DNA from: an uncultured Algibacter sp.
Lineage (GTDB): Bacteria; Bacteroidota; Bacteroidia; Flavobacteriales; Flavobacteriaceae
DNA: 64,000 nucleotides
Assembly: GCA_947502405.1 (NCBI GenBank)
Contig: CANMZT010000004.1
Location: 124,001 to 188,000, forward strand
Reading direction: 5' to 3'
Of the stretch, positions 17,343-26,638 are shown in pieces; position 1 is the first letter of the stretch, and each line of letters opens with the position of its first letter. Both the position numbers and the translations under genes were made by a program. The notes beneath the pieces were generated by a model that was given only the letters and a program-made list of their open reading frames with translations, ran no database searches and had not been told where the DNA came from.

Positions 17343-19868
17343 ATGCAAAAACAAATACTTTACCTATGGATAGCTTTATTTACGTTATCCGCACTTCAAG
17401 CCCAAAAACCTAAAACACCATCAGCTTCAGAGATTTACGAATCCATCCAAAAACTAAATGTTTTAGGATCGGTTTTATATGTAGCAGCACATCCTGATGA
17501 TGAGAACACCCGACTTATTGCATACATGTCTAATCACGTAAAAGCAAGAACCGCTTATTTATCGTTAACCCGTGGTGATGGCGGACAAAACCTAATCGGT
17601 CATGAAATTAGAGAACTTTTAGGTGTGATACGAACTCAAGAATTATTAGCTGCAAGACGTGTTGATGGCGGCGAACAATTATTTACCAGAGCCAACGATT
17701 TTGGCTATTCCAAACACCCAGACGAAACTTTAGAGATTTGGGATCAAGACCAGGTATTGAGCGATGTGGTTTTAGCGATTAGACGATTTAAACCCGATGT
17801 GATTATCAATAGATTTGACCACCGAAGAGCAGGACAAACTCACGGGCATCACACCACTTCTGCCATGTTGAGTATGGAGGCTTTTGATCTGGCTAACGAT
17901 AAATCTGCGTTTCCGGAATTGATAAAGGACACAGGTTTATGGCAACCTAAACGCTTATTTTACAACACCAGTTGGTGGCGCTACGGTAGCAAAGAAGCTT
18001 TTGATAAAATTGATAAAAGCAATATGCTAAAACTGGATATTGGTGTGTATTATCCGCTAAAAGGGATGTCTAATAACGAATTGGCATCTATAGCTAGTAG
18101 TCAGCATTTATGTCAAGGCTTTGGGCGTGTATCGACTCGTGGTACACAAGATGAATATATTGAGTTTTTAAAAGGTGCTCCACTTGATGGTGCCAATGCT
18201 ATTTTTGCCGGCATTGACACCTCATGGAATCGCATAAAAGGCGGAAAAGCCATTGGTGCTATTTTAAATGCTGTTGAAGCGAATTTTGATTTTACAAATC
18301 CTTCCATACATGTTCCTGATTTGCTAAAAGCCTATAGATTGTTGCAAAATATTGAGAATGAACATTGGAAAACCCTAAAATCTAAAGCACTGAAACAGAT
18401 TATCCAGATGTGTGCAGGCTTATATTTAGAAGCTTCCGCTGAAACCCATTGGGCAACTCAAGGCGAAACCATAAAATTAAATATTGAAGTGCTTAACCGC
18501 AGTAAGCTACCAATAACTTTACAAAGTTTAACAAATACAAGTGGTTTAAACATTCAAAAAGAGATGCTGCTTGGAAACAACACAAGATTTAACTTTAAAG
18601 AAGTGCTAAAGGTTGCAAACAATGCTGAACCCACAACACCCTACTGGTTGAATAAAAAAGGGAGTTTAGGGATGTATCAAGTAGATGATAAATCTTTAAT
18701 TGGTAAACCCGAAACGCCACGACAGTACACCGTTGATTTTAATTTACTTATTGAAAACACACCCATAACATTTTCTAAACCTGTGATTAGACGCTTTTCA
18801 AAACCTGACAAAGGAGAATTGTATCGTCCGTTTGAAATTATACCGGAAGCTTCGGCTAAAATCAAAGAAAAAGTATTCATTTTTGAAAACAATCAGCAAC
18901 GCGATATTAGTGTTATTGTTAAAGCGGGAAGAGATCATTTAGAAGGCGATGTAGAGGTGTGCCACCCAAACGATTGGCAAGTTTATCCTAAAAAGCAAAA
19001 AGTATCCATTGCGCACAAAGGTGAAGAACAAACCTTGGTATTTACTGTAATTCCTCCTGAAAACCAAAGTGAAGGCTTCATTAGTCCGATTGTGCATATT
19101 GGCGATAAGGCTTATACAAAAGAACTCATTGCTATTGATTACGACCATATTCCCTTCCAAACGGTTTTACTACCTAGTGAAAGTAAAGTGGTGCGTTTGG
19201 ACATTAAAAAGCGTGGTGAAAATATTGGCTACATTCAAGGTGCTGGTGATGTGGTACCTGAAAGCTTAGAGCAAATAGGTTATAATGTAAGTGTGATTAC
19301 TCTTGATGATATTACTCCAGAAACTTTAAACAGGTTTGATGCTGTAGTGGTTGGTATTAGAGCCTATAACACTTTGGACGATATCGATTTTAAACAACAA
19401 CAACTATTTGATTTTGTTGCTAATGGCGGAAATATGATTGTACAATACAATACGTCTTACCGTTTAAAATCTGAACATTTAGCGCCTTTTGATTTACATT
19501 TGTCTCGAGACCGCGTTACGGATGAAAATGCAGAAGTCCGTTTCTTAAAACCAGACCACGAAGTTTTAAATTTCCCTAATAAAATTACGCAAAACGATTT
19601 TGAAGGTTGGACACAAGAACGTGGTTTGTACTTTGCCGATAGCTGGGGTAAAGAATTTACACCAATTCTTTCTATGAACGATACAGGTGAAACTCCTAAA
19701 GAAGGGAGTTTACTTATTGCTAAACATGGCAAAGGCCATTACATATATACCGGTTTAAGCTTTTTTAGAGAATTTCCTGCTGGGGTTTCTGGAGCCTATC
19801 GTTTATTTGCTAATATGCTATCCTTGGGGAAAGATGATATTAAAGCCGCTATTAAATTAGAAGATTGA
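17343..19868 (+). CDS. Secreted PIG-L family deacetylase
   Basis: An LmbE/PIG-L type zinc-dependent deacetylase with a signal peptide (first 20 residues, ending LQAQ). Catalytic HPDDE is at residues 50-54 and a second His-rich motif (THGHHTTSAM) lies near 165. After the catalytic domain (about 40-290) there is a long extension with Ig-like/NEW3-type segments. A C-terminal domain (about 620-840) resembles a GATase-like fold (FDAVVVGIRAYNTLDD, NGGNMIVQYN). The substrate is probably an N-acetylated sugar or glycan outside the cytoplasm. It starts an operon with a transporter and a Gfo/Idh/MocA oxidoreductase, suggesting uptake and use of a modified sugar. Confidence 0.87.
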   Translation: MQKQILYLWIALFTLSALQAQKPKTPSASEIYESIQKLNVLGSVLYVAAHPDDENTRLIAYMSNHVKARTAYLSLTRGDGGQNLIGHEIRELLGVIRTQELLAARRVDGGEQLFTRANDFGYSKHPDETLEIWDQDQVLSDVVLAIRRFKPDVIINRFDHRRAGQTHGHHTTSAMLSMEAFDLANDKSAFPELIKDTGLWQPKRLFYNTSWWRYGSKEAFDKIDKSNMLKLDIGVYYPLKGMSNNELASIASSQHLCQGFGRVSTRGTQDEYIEFLKGAPLDGANAIFAGIDTSWNRIKGGKAIGAILNAVEANFDFTNPSIHVPDLLKAYRLLQNIENEHWKTLKSKALKQIIQMCAGLYLEASAETHWATQGETIKLNIEVLNRSKLPITLQSLTNTSGLNIQKEMLLGNNTRFNFKEVLKVANNAEPTTPYWLNKKGSLGMYQVDDKSLIGKPETPRQYTVDFNLLIENTPITFSKPVIRRFSKPDKGELYRPFEIIPEASAKIKEKVFIFENNQQRDISVIVKAGRDHLEGDVEVCHPNDWQVYPKKQKVSIAHKGEEQTLVFTVIPPENQSEGFISPIVHIGDKAYTKELIAIDYDHIPFQTVLLPSESKVVRLDIKKRGENIGYIQGAGDVVPESLEQIGYNVSVITLDDITPETLNRFDAVVVGIRAYNTLDDIDFKQQQLFDFVANGGNMIVQYNTSYRLKSEHLAPFDLHLSRDRVTDENAEVRFLKPDHEVLNFPNKITQNDFEGWTQERGLYFADSWGKEFTPILSMNDTGETPKEGSLLIAKHGKGHYIYTGLSFFREFPAGVSGAYRLFANMLSLGKDDIKAAIKLED

Positions 19869-19870
19869 TT

Positions 19871-19975
19871 ATGGAAAATGTACCAAAACAAAAATGGAAT
19901 AAGTTGTACACTATCGTTTTGGTGGCTAATGCTTTGTATTTCATCATCTTTTATTTAATTACAAAAGCCTTTTAA
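19871..19975 (+). CDS. Small single-helix membrane protein, 34 aa
   Basis: Reads MENVPKQKWNKLYTIV followed by a hydrophobic helix (LVANALYFIIFYLI) and TKAF. It begins 2 bases after the PIG-L stop and ends 2 bases before the symporter ATG, so it is almost certainly translated in the operon. It may be an accessory subunit of the symporter. Too short for family assignment. Confidence 0.6.
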   Translation: MENVPKQKWNKLYTIVLVANALYFIIFYLITKAF

Positions 19976-19977
19976 CT

Positions 19978-21690
19978 ATGGACATGTTAAGTTGGATAGA
20001 TTGGTCTGTACTTGCTGTTACGCTCATTGGAATTGTGTCTTACGGTACATGGCAGACGCGAGGCAGCAAAAATGTAAAGGATTATTTGAGGGGTGGAAAC
20101 ACCTCAAAATGGTGGACTATTGGTTTATCGGTTATGGCAACTCAAGCCAGTGCCATAACCTTTTTATCTACACCAGGACAAGCGTTTAATGACGGAATGG
20201 GTTTTGTACAATTCTATTTTGGATTGCCCATAGCCATGATTGTAATATGCTTGGTTTTTATTCCGCTTTATCACCGCTTAAAAGTCTATACAGCTTATGA
20301 GTTTTTAGAAAATCGGTTTGATTTAAAAACCAGAACCTTAGCAGCTATTCTATTTTTAATACAACGCGGATTAGCAGCGGGAATCACCATTTTTGCTCCT
20401 GCCATAATTTTATCGGTGGTTTTAGGTTGGGATTTGCTTACACTAAATGTTGCTATTGGTTTTCTAGTTATAATTTACACCGTTTCGGGTGGTACACGAG
20501 CAGTAAACGTTACTCAAAAACATCAAATGGTGGTGATTTTTATTGGTATGCTAATCGCATTCTTTTTAATTGTTGATAAGCTCCCTCAAGACATTACCTT
20601 TACAAAAGCTTTAGAAATTGCTGGCGCAAGCGGTAAAATGGAAGTGTTAGACTTTTCGTTTAGTTTAAATAATCGCTATACCTTTTGGAGTGGTATTATT
20701 GGTGGTACGTTTTTAATGCTTTCCTATTTCGGGACAGACCAAAGTCAAGTACAACGCTATCTTTCTGGAAAGTCGGTTAAAGAAATGCAATTAGGCTTAA
20801 TTTTTAACGGTCTCCTTAAAGTACCTATGCAATTCTTTATACTCTTGGTTGGTGTTATGGTATTTGTGTTTTACCAGTTTAACCAAGCCCCTGTGAACTT
20901 TAATCCTACAGCTACAGATGTGGTTTTAAATTCTGAATATGCTGAAGACTATAAAAAACTTCAAGAAGAGCAACAGCAAATCTTTAGAGATAAGCAAAAA
21001 ATTATTGAGGCTTTTATAGAATCTGATAATCCAGATACTGCAAAATATATAGCTGCTGCTAATGCTGCCAATGAAGACTTAAGACAAGACGCCAGATTTT
21101 TAATAGATAAAGCAAGTGAACTTAAGGATATTAAAGTAGAGAGTAATGATAAAGATTATGTATTTATCCACTTTATTTTAAACAACCTACCGCGTGGTTT
21201 AATTGGCTTATTATTAGCCGTTATTTTAAGTGCTGCCATGTCGAGTACTGCCAGCGAATTAAATGCCTTAGGCTCTACAACAACTATAGATTTGTATATT
21301 AGGAATAGTGGAGAAAAAACAGAAGAAGAAAAAGTAAAAGCATCAAGATGGTTTACTTTTCTGTGGGGCATTATTGCAATTGGTGTAGCTTGTGTTGCTA
21401 ATCTTGCTGAAAATTTAATACAGTTAGTAAACATTATTGGTTCTATTTTTTACGGTAATGTTTTGGGGATTTTCTTATTAGGGTTCTTCTTTAAATTTGT
21501 AAAAGGAAATGCCGTTTTTATTGGGGCACTTATTACTCAAGCACTAGTAATTACACTGTATTTTTTAAACGAGTTTGAATATATTAACCTACCATTTTTA
21601 TGGTTGAATTTTGTTGGCTGTATTATTGTTATTTTTATAGCCTGTTTACTTCAAGTATTATCTAAAAATGACAAACAAGCAAAAGCTTAA
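19978..21690 (+). CDS. Sodium:solute symporter (SSS family)
   Basis: A 570-aa integral membrane protein with about 13 hydrophobic segments. SSS-family features include the early TWQTRGSKNVKDYLRGG segment, the SVMATQASAITFLSTPGQAF sodium-site region and YFGTDQSQVQRYL. A polar cytoplasmic insertion lies at about 320-390. It likely imports a sugar or sialic-acid-like compound with Na+. The operon context (PIG-L deacetylase upstream, sugar oxidoreductase overlapping by 23 bases downstream) supports a carbohydrate substrate. Confidence 0.9.
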   Translation: MDMLSWIDWSVLAVTLIGIVSYGTWQTRGSKNVKDYLRGGNTSKWWTIGLSVMATQASAITFLSTPGQAFNDGMGFVQFYFGLPIAMIVICLVFIPLYHRLKVYTAYEFLENRFDLKTRTLAAILFLIQRGLAAGITIFAPAIILSVVLGWDLLTLNVAIGFLVIIYTVSGGTRAVNVTQKHQMVVIFIGMLIAFFLIVDKLPQDITFTKALEIAGASGKMEVLDFSFSLNNRYTFWSGIIGGTFLMLSYFGTDQSQVQRYLSGKSVKEMQLGLIFNGLLKVPMQFFILLVGVMVFVFYQFNQAPVNFNPTATDVVLNSEYAEDYKKLQEEQQQIFRDKQKIIEAFIESDNPDTAKYIAAANAANEDLRQDARFLIDKASELKDIKVESNDKDYVFIHFILNNLPRGLIGLLLAVILSAAMSSTASELNALGSTTTIDLYIRNSGEKTEEEKVKASRWFTFLWGIIAIGVACVANLAENLIQLVNIIGSIFYGNVLGIFLLGFFFKFVKGNAVFIGALITQALVITLYFLNEFEYINLPFLWLNFVGCIIVIFIACLLQVLSKNDKQAKA

Positions 21691-22657
21691 AACCATAAAC
21701 TGGGGCATTATAGGCCTTGGTAATATTGCACATAAATTTGCAACAGATTTATTAACTATTGAAGGTGCTAAACTCTATGGAGTAGCCTCTAGAAATCAAG
21801 AGAAAGCGGATGCTTTTGCCCTGAAATATAATGCTACCAAAGCCTTTGATAGTTACGAAGCTTTAGCTCAAGACCCTAATATAGATGCGGTTTACATAGC
21901 TACACCACACGCTTTACATAAAGAAAACACCTTAAGGTGTTTAGAAAACGGTATTGCTGTTTTATGTGAAAAGCCTTTTGCTATGAATGCCGAAGAAGTT
22001 GCAGAAATGATTGCTTTAGCCAAGGAAAAGAACGTATTGCTTATGGAAGCATTATGGACCTATTTTTTACCGCATTACCAAAAAGTGTTAGAGCTTCTTG
22101 AAAATGAAACTTACGGAAAGATTTTAAAAATTGAAGCCGATTTTGGATTTAGCAGACCTTTTGATACTTCGCATAGGTTATTTAACAAAGCATTAGGTGG
22201 TGGCAGTTTATTAGATATTGGCATCTACCCTATTTTTGTTGCTTTATCTACTTTAGGCATTCCAAAAAATATTGAAGCTGAAGCCACTTATTTTGAAAAC
22301 GGAGCAGACTCTACTTGTAATATGGTTTTTGAATATGATAATGCGGTAAAAGCATTTTTAAAAAGTTCGCTTATTGAAGATACGCCTACGGAAGCTATTT
22401 TCTATTGTGAAAACGGTACTATTAAAATTAACAGCATGTTTCATGCACCAGCAACAGTAACGCTTATACCCAAAGAAGGTGATACTGAAACTTTAGATTT
22501 TGGTTACAACACTATTGGTTATAACTACGAAGCCATACATTTTAATAAACTACTAAGAGCAGGTAAAACGGAAAGTGATGTAATGCGTTTTAGGTTTAGT
22601 GAACAGTTAATACAAACTTTGGACGCTGTGAGACACCAAATAAACCTGACTCATTAA
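21668..22657 (+). CDS. Gfo/Idh/MocA family oxidoreductase
   Basis: An NAD(P)-dependent sugar or inositol dehydrogenase-like enzyme of 329 aa. The Rossmann fold has GLGNIAHKF near residue 17. CEKPFAM is the conserved EKP motif with the catalytic Lys. GGGSLLDIGIYPI is the conserved substrate-side DIGxYP motif. It overlaps the symporter gene by 23 bases, so it is translationally coupled and probably acts on the imported compound. The substrate cannot be told from sequence. Confidence 0.9.
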   Translation: MTNKQKLKTINWGIIGLGNIAHKFATDLLTIEGAKLYGVASRNQEKADAFALKYNATKAFDSYEALAQDPNIDAVYIATPHALHKENTLRCLENGIAVLCEKPFAMNAEEVAEMIALAKEKNVLLMEALWTYFLPHYQKVLELLENETYGKILKIEADFGFSRPFDTSHRLFNKALGGGSLLDIGIYPIFVALSTLGIPKNIEAEATYFENGADSTCNMVFEYDNAVKAFLKSSLIEDTPTEAIFYCENGTIKINSMFHAPATVTLIPKEGDTETLDFGYNTIGYNYEAIHFNKLLRAGKTESDVMRFRFSEQLIQTLDAVRHQINLTH

Positions 22658-22687
22658 TCTGTAAAACAACTTTAGCAAACACACCCT

Positions 22688-22780
22688 GCGTTAGCGATTG
22701 CAGCGGTAGCTTTTGGCGAGGCGTGCATCGAGCCAAAACTTTTAGCGGAAAGCGCGACCCCTTGCGGGTAACGCCCAAAA
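22688..22780 (+). repeat. Dispersed repeat (GCGTTAGCGATTG...GGTAACGCCC)
   Basis: Begins gcgttagcgattgcagcgg and ends gcgaccccttgcgggtaacg then cccaaa. Related copies lie at 23815-23900, 43977-44113 (interrupted), 46406-46499, 52637-52704, 57613-57707 and, in part, 2551-2665. All are in gaps between genes. Confidence 0.8.
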
Positions 22781-22809
22781 AAAAGCGCAACCTTAAAAAG
22801 TTGCGCTTT
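22774..22809 (-). terminator. Terminator of the DUF2911 gene
   Basis: A perfect 10-bp stem, AAAGCGCAAC (22782-22791) with GTTGCGCTTT (22800-22809), has an 8-base loop and runs into a T-tract on the minus strand. It lies directly downstream of the minus-strand DUF2911 gene. Confidence 0.8.
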
Positions 22810-22844
22810 AATATACTAAGTTTTAAAAAGTTAATGTGTACAAT

Positions 22845-23702
22845 TTACATAGCACCCCATTCCTTTAAAACCTCTTCATTTTTTCTTATGTAAGCATCGT
22901 ACTTAGCCTCTTTTGCAAGTGCTAAAGATGATTTTGCAGCAGCAATGGCTCCTTTTTTATCACCTGCCTTAGCATGGATTAAAGCTTGCTGATGTATCCA
23001 CCAAAACTTTGGCTTTGCCTTAGACATATCTACAGCTTTATCTATCCATTTAACAGCTTGTTCTATATTACCATTTGACTCTAAATTGTATACCGCAGCG
23101 GCATAATAATCGTCACTAGAAGGCCCATTCATAACCTTCTTAATATTTGCTGTTACCTTAGCATCTGTAGGTACTGTAAACGGAATTGCCGCATAAGATT
23201 TCTCCCAAATAAGCTCTAAAACGGCGCTATCGTTTTTAATGTTATTAATATCTATAGCAAACGTTTCTACGTTAAACGGAACTTCCTCAACATCTACCTT
23301 GGCCGTAGCAACAACTTTGCTATCATCCCACTTTTTTGGTGATGGTGTTCCCCAGTTATTTGTATCGTTATAGAACATTACATCCCATTGTTTTGCCGAG
23401 TTTAGCTTTGTAAAAATTGCGTAAGATCCTGCCTTAACATCCTGTCCAGCAATTTTAACATCGTCACTAAAAGTAATCACGGTGTTTTTATTGGCACCCG
23501 TTCTCCAAATGGTTCCAAAAGGCTCTAAGCCACCAAATATTTTTCGTCCTTTTACACCTGGTCTAGAATATTCAATAGTAATATCAGTCAATCCCACTTT
23601 TTGCTCTAGTTTTGCTTTAGGGCTTGGTTGTGGCGTTTCAATTTGCGCATTTAAGGTGTACCCCATAGTACAAGCCATAAATAGTAATAGTAATTTTTTC
23701 AT
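22845..23702 (-). CDS. DUF2911 domain protein, secreted
   Basis: A 285-aa protein with a signal peptide (MKKLLLLFMACTMGYTLNAQ). The DUF2911 domain (about 30-170) has ITIEYSRPGVKGRKIFGGLEPFG and WRTGANKNTVITFSDDVKIAG. The C-terminal 100 residues are helical and TPR-like. DUF2911 proteins are common in Bacteroidetes and have no established biochemical role; a periplasmic or outer-surface location is likely. It is transcribed alone, with a clear terminator. Confidence 0.85.
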   Translation of the reverse strand: MKKLLLLFMACTMGYTLNAQIETPQPSPKAKLEQKVGLTDITIEYSRPGVKGRKIFGGLEPFGTIWRTGANKNTVITFSDDVKIAGQDVKAGSYAIFTKLNSAKQWDVMFYNDTNNWGTPSPKKWDDSKVVATAKVDVEEVPFNVETFAIDINNIKNDSAVLELIWEKSYAAIPFTVPTDAKVTANIKKVMNGPSSDDYYAAAVYNLESNGNIEQAVKWIDKAVDMSKAKPKFWWIHQQALIHAKAGDKKGAIAAAKSSLALAKEAKYDAYIRKNEEVLKEWGAM

Positions 23703-23794
23703 TTTAGTAGTTATTAATAATTAGGTTTTTAATACCCTAAAATTAAGTATAATGCAATGGGTTATTGTTAACAAAAGCTTAAAATAAGAGATTG

Positions 23795-23802
23795 TATCTT
23801 TG
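23795..23802 (+). promoter_or_regulatory. -7 promoter box for the aquaporin gene
   Basis: TATCTTTG matches the Bacteroidetes TAnnTTTG box; a TTG lies about 26 bases upstream. The transcript would carry the dispersed repeat in its leader. Confidence 0.45.
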
Positions 23803-23814
23803 CATCAAATTAAT

Positions 23815-23900
23815 TTGGGCGTTACCACAAGGGTCGGGCTTTACGCTATATCTTTTTTGCTTTTAATGGCAAAAAAGGATGCCGCTGCAATCCCTAACGC
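23815..23900. repeat. Dispersed repeat copy in the aquaporin leader
   Basis: Reads tttgggcgttaccacaaggg and ends gctgcaatccctaacgc, the reverse orientation of the copy at 46406-46499. It lies between the putative promoter and the ATG at 23928. Confidence 0.75.
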
Positions 23901-23927
23901 AAATTCGTCTAGATTTAGAAACATGTT

Positions 23928-24584
23928 ATGAAACAATACTTTTCGGAAACTATTGGAACTTTCTCCATGATATTCTGTGGTTGTGGAGCAATGACCATTA
24001 ACGAAATAACTAACGGAAGTATCTCTCATGTGGGAGTTGCCGCTACTTGGGGGCTTATTGTTATGGCTATGATTTATGCTTTTGGCGAAATATCTGGTGC
24101 CCATTTTAACCCTGCTGTTACCATTGGTTTTGCTTTTGCTAAAAAATTTCCTTGGAACAAGGTGCATAAATACATCTTAGCTCAAGCTATTGGAGCTATT
24201 CTTGCCATATTCTTATTGTGGTTTTTATTTCCAGAAAGTCAGTTTTTGGGTGAAACCACTCCAGCAGAAGGTTTTCCTGCATATAAAGCTGCCATTTTAG
24301 AGTTTTTGTTAACCTTCTTTTTAATGGTAGTAGTAATTAATGTTTCTACAGGAAGTAAAGAAATTGGTACTATGGCAGCTATTGCCGTTGGTGGCGTTAT
24401 TCTACTTGAAGCCATGTTTGCTGGCCCTATGACTAAAGCATCTATGAATCCTATACGCTCTATTGCTCCTGCACTATTCACAGGAAACTTACAATATTTA
24501 TGGCTCTATATTACGGCTCCAATCCTAGGTGCTATTGCGGCAGTTTCTAGTTGTAAATTGGTTAAGGATGAGCAGTGTTGTTAA
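23928..24584 (+). CDS. MIP/aquaporin family channel
   Basis: A 218-aa protein with six hydrophobic helices. The first pore motif is HFNPAVT; the second is SMNPIRS, so the second NPA box is NPI. This is a variant seen in some glycerol- or metalloid-type aquaporins. Several Cys residues lie at both ends (FCGCGA, EQCC). It is expected to pass water or small neutral solutes across the inner membrane. It is a single gene, with its promoter upstream of a repeat element. Confidence 0.88.
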   Translation: MKQYFSETIGTFSMIFCGCGAMTINEITNGSISHVGVAATWGLIVMAMIYAFGEISGAHFNPAVTIGFAFAKKFPWNKVHKYILAQAIGAILAIFLLWFLFPESQFLGETTPAEGFPAYKAAILEFLLTFFLMVVVINVSTGSKEIGTMAAIAVGGVILLEAMFAGPMTKASMNPIRSIAPALFTGNLQYLWLYITAPILGAIAAVSSCKLVKDEQCC

Positions 24585-24614
24585 GCGGAGACTAGTTTTA
24601 CATTTTGTGTAAAA

Positions 24615-24843
24615 ACACCCCTAAGGTCCCCTCGAGGGGACACCACTTATACCTTTAAATCCTAATACTTTTGGAAGTCAATATACCCGGTTGAATATTG
24701 GGTAAATTAACAACCCAACATTGCCTTTACATCCATTTAAAATATTTTAGTATAACTAATTAAATTAATACGTGTAATCATAATTAATAGTAAAGAATCT
24801 ACTGTAATGGTTTGTCCCCTTGAGGGGACCTTAGGGGTGTCCG
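24615..24843. repeat. Palindrome-bounded 188-bp repeat, upstream copy
   Basis: One 188-base unit (24627-24814) is bounded by TCCCCTCGAGGGGA and TCCCCTTGAGGGGA. The outer flanks form inverted ends, ACACCCCTAAGGTCCCC on the left and GGGGACCTTAGGGGTGT on the right. It is diverged from, but in the same orientation as, the three units at 25287-25850. Confidence 0.85.
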
Positions 24844-24902
24844 CATGAGTATGAAATAAAAGTATATATTTACCTTAGGCAACGAGACTTTTCACTTTCT
24901 AA

Positions 24903-25268
24903 ATGAAAAACAAAATAATCCCATACAATCCAGAGCTAAAACAACGCGCCAGACAATTAAGAAAAAACAGCACGCTTCCAGAAGTACTTTTATGGCAAAA
25001 AATAAAACAAAGAGCATTTGGTGTACAGTTTCATAGACAAGTTCCTATGCTTAATTATATTGTTGATTTCTATTGTCATGAAATACAATTAGGTATTGAA
25101 ATTGATGGACAGAGTCATGATTTTAATGATGTGTATGATTTAAAAAGACAAGCTGAGATAGAGGCTTATGGTGTCACGTTTTTAAGGTTTTCAAATGAGG
25201 AAGTAAAGAAAAATATGTTTAGTGTTTTACTAGTTATTGAAGAGACTGTAAATCAACTTTTAGAATAA
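24903..25268 (+). CDS. DUF559 (Vsr-like) endonuclease-domain protein
   Basis: A 121-aa protein of the DUF559 family, which has the Vsr/PD-(D/E)XK endonuclease fold. Visible are the Leu/Trp helix STLPEVLLWQKIKQR, then FHRQVPMLNYIVDFYC with the first acidic residue, and LGIEIDGQSH with the second. The C terminus (VTFLRFSNEEV) is typical. The length matches the family. A TATATTTA box at 24865-24872 may be its promoter. The gene lies between copies of a 188-bp palindromic repeat, an arrangement suggestive of a repeat-associated nuclease. Its cellular role is unknown. Confidence 0.85.
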   Translation: MKNKIIPYNPELKQRARQLRKNSTLPEVLLWQKIKQRAFGVQFHRQVPMLNYIVDFYCHEIQLGIEIDGQSHDFNDVYDLKRQAEIEAYGVTFLRFSNEEVKKNMFSVLLVIEETVNQLLE

Positions 25269-25273
25269 ATTAC

Positions 25274-25878
25274 AACACCCCTAAAGTCCCCTCAAGGGGA
25301 CACCACTCATGCTCTCAATCACTCATATACTATTGAAATCAATATACCTAATTGAATATTGGGAGAATTAAAAATCTGACAATGCTATCACTTTCATTTA
25401 AAATATTTAGCATAACCATTTAAATCAATACACGTAATCTTTAATCGACAGCATAGAATTACTGTATCGGATTGTCCCCTCGAGGGGACACCACTCATGC
25501 TCTCAACCACTAATATCCTATGCAAATCAATATACCTAATTAAATATTGGGAGAATTAACAATCTAACATTGCCATCACTTTCATTTAAAATATTTAGCA
25601 TAACCATTTAAATCAATACACGTAATCTTTAATCGACAGCATAGAATTCCTGTATCGGATTGTCCCCTCGAGGGGACACCACTCATACTCTCAACCACTA
25701 ATATCCTATGGGAATCAATATACCTAATTCAATATTGGGAGAATTAACAATCTAACATTGCCATCACTTTCATTTAAAATATTTAGCATAACCATTTAAA
25801 TCAATACACGTAATCTTTAATCGACAGCATAGAATTCCTGTATCAGATTGTCCCCTCGAGGGGACTTTAGGGGTGTCC
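25274..25878. repeat. Three tandem 188-bp palindrome-bounded repeats
   Basis: Units start at 25287, 25475 and 25663, exactly 188 bases apart, with a closing palindrome at 25851. The boundaries are TCCCCTCAAGGGGA or TCCCCTCGAGGGGA. The array is flanked by ACACCCCTAAAGTCCCC on the left and GGGGACTTTAGGGGTGT on the right, giving inverted ends of about 26 bases. Units 2 and 3 are almost identical; unit 1 is slightly diverged. Confidence 0.93.
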
Positions 25879-25913
25879 GTTAAAGTATTATTAAAAGCAC
25901 AAATTATTATTTT

Positions 25914-25955
25914 GTTTAACTTTTTTAATTATTTGTTAAACATTTTGTATCTTTA
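25914..25955 (+). promoter_or_regulatory. Operator-promoter of photoprotection operon A
   Basis: Perfect inverted arms GTTTAAC (25914-25920) and GTTAAAC (25935-25941) are separated by 14 bases, followed 6 bases later by TATCTTTA (25948-25955) as -7 box. The ATG is at 25972. The same arrangement with the same spacings occurs at 34500-34541. Confidence 0.78.
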
Positions 25956-25971
25956 CCGTAAATAACAAATT

Positions 25972-26628
25972 ATGGCGAAGAAAAAATCTATAACAAAAAA
26001 CAATATTATCTCATGGTATATGGATTATGTTTTAGAACATGACGAAAATCCTAAGACTGTATTTGCTTTTGCCAAAATGAATAATTTTGAAGAATCTAAG
26101 TTCTACGAACATTTTTCATCTTTTGAAGCTATTGAAAAAGGCATCTTCGAAGCATTTTTCACTAACTCTATAAATGCCTTAGAGAAAAGCGAAGATTACA
26201 AAATATTTGACGCTAGAAACAAATTATTAAGTTTCTACTACACATTTTTTGAAAACCTTACTGCAAATAGGAGTTATGTTAAGCATGTTTTAGATAAATA
26301 CAAAAACGATTTAAAAGGCTTAAAAATACTCTCTAACCTAAAGACACTCTTTACCATCTATATAAGTGAACTAGGTATACAAATGTTGGATATAAAACAA
26401 GAACAACTGGAAAAAATACAGGATAGAGCACTTAAAGAATCTGCTTGGTTACAATTATTATTAACCATGAAATTTTGGCTAGATGACACTTCTGCTTCAT
26501 TTGAGAAAACCGATATTTTTATCGAAAAATCAGTCAATACTACTTTTGATGTATTAGATATAGCCCCAGTAAAAAGTGTTTTAGACCTTGGAAAGTTTTT
26601 ATTCAAGGAAAAATTCCACATGAATTAA
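25972..26628 (+). CDS. TetR/AcrR-like transcriptional regulator
   Basis: A 218-aa protein with an N-terminal helix-turn-helix (about 8-55; PKTVFAFAKMNNFEESKFYEHF is the recognition region) and an all-helical C-terminal ligand domain. It is first in a seven-gene operon with an AarF kinase, flavin reductase and three photolyase-family genes. The inverted repeat overlapping its own promoter and that of the second operon is the obvious candidate binding site, making it the likely repressor of both. The ligand is unknown; a tetrapyrrole or flavin would suit the context, but that is inference. Confidence 0.78.
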   Translation: MAKKKSITKNNIISWYMDYVLEHDENPKTVFAFAKMNNFEESKFYEHFSSFEAIEKGIFEAFFTNSINALEKSEDYKIFDARNKLLSFYYTFFENLTANRSYVKHVLDKYKNDLKGLKILSNLKTLFTIYISELGIQMLDIKQEQLEKIQDRALKESAWLQLLLTMKFWLDDTSASFEKTDIFIEKSVNTTFDVLDIAPVKSVLDLGKFLFKEKFHMN

Positions 26629-26638
26629 GATAAATAAG

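Noticed and set aside
25287-25864. CRISPR array
   Set aside because: The 188-base units are repeated whole with no short repeat/unique spacer alternation and no cas genes.
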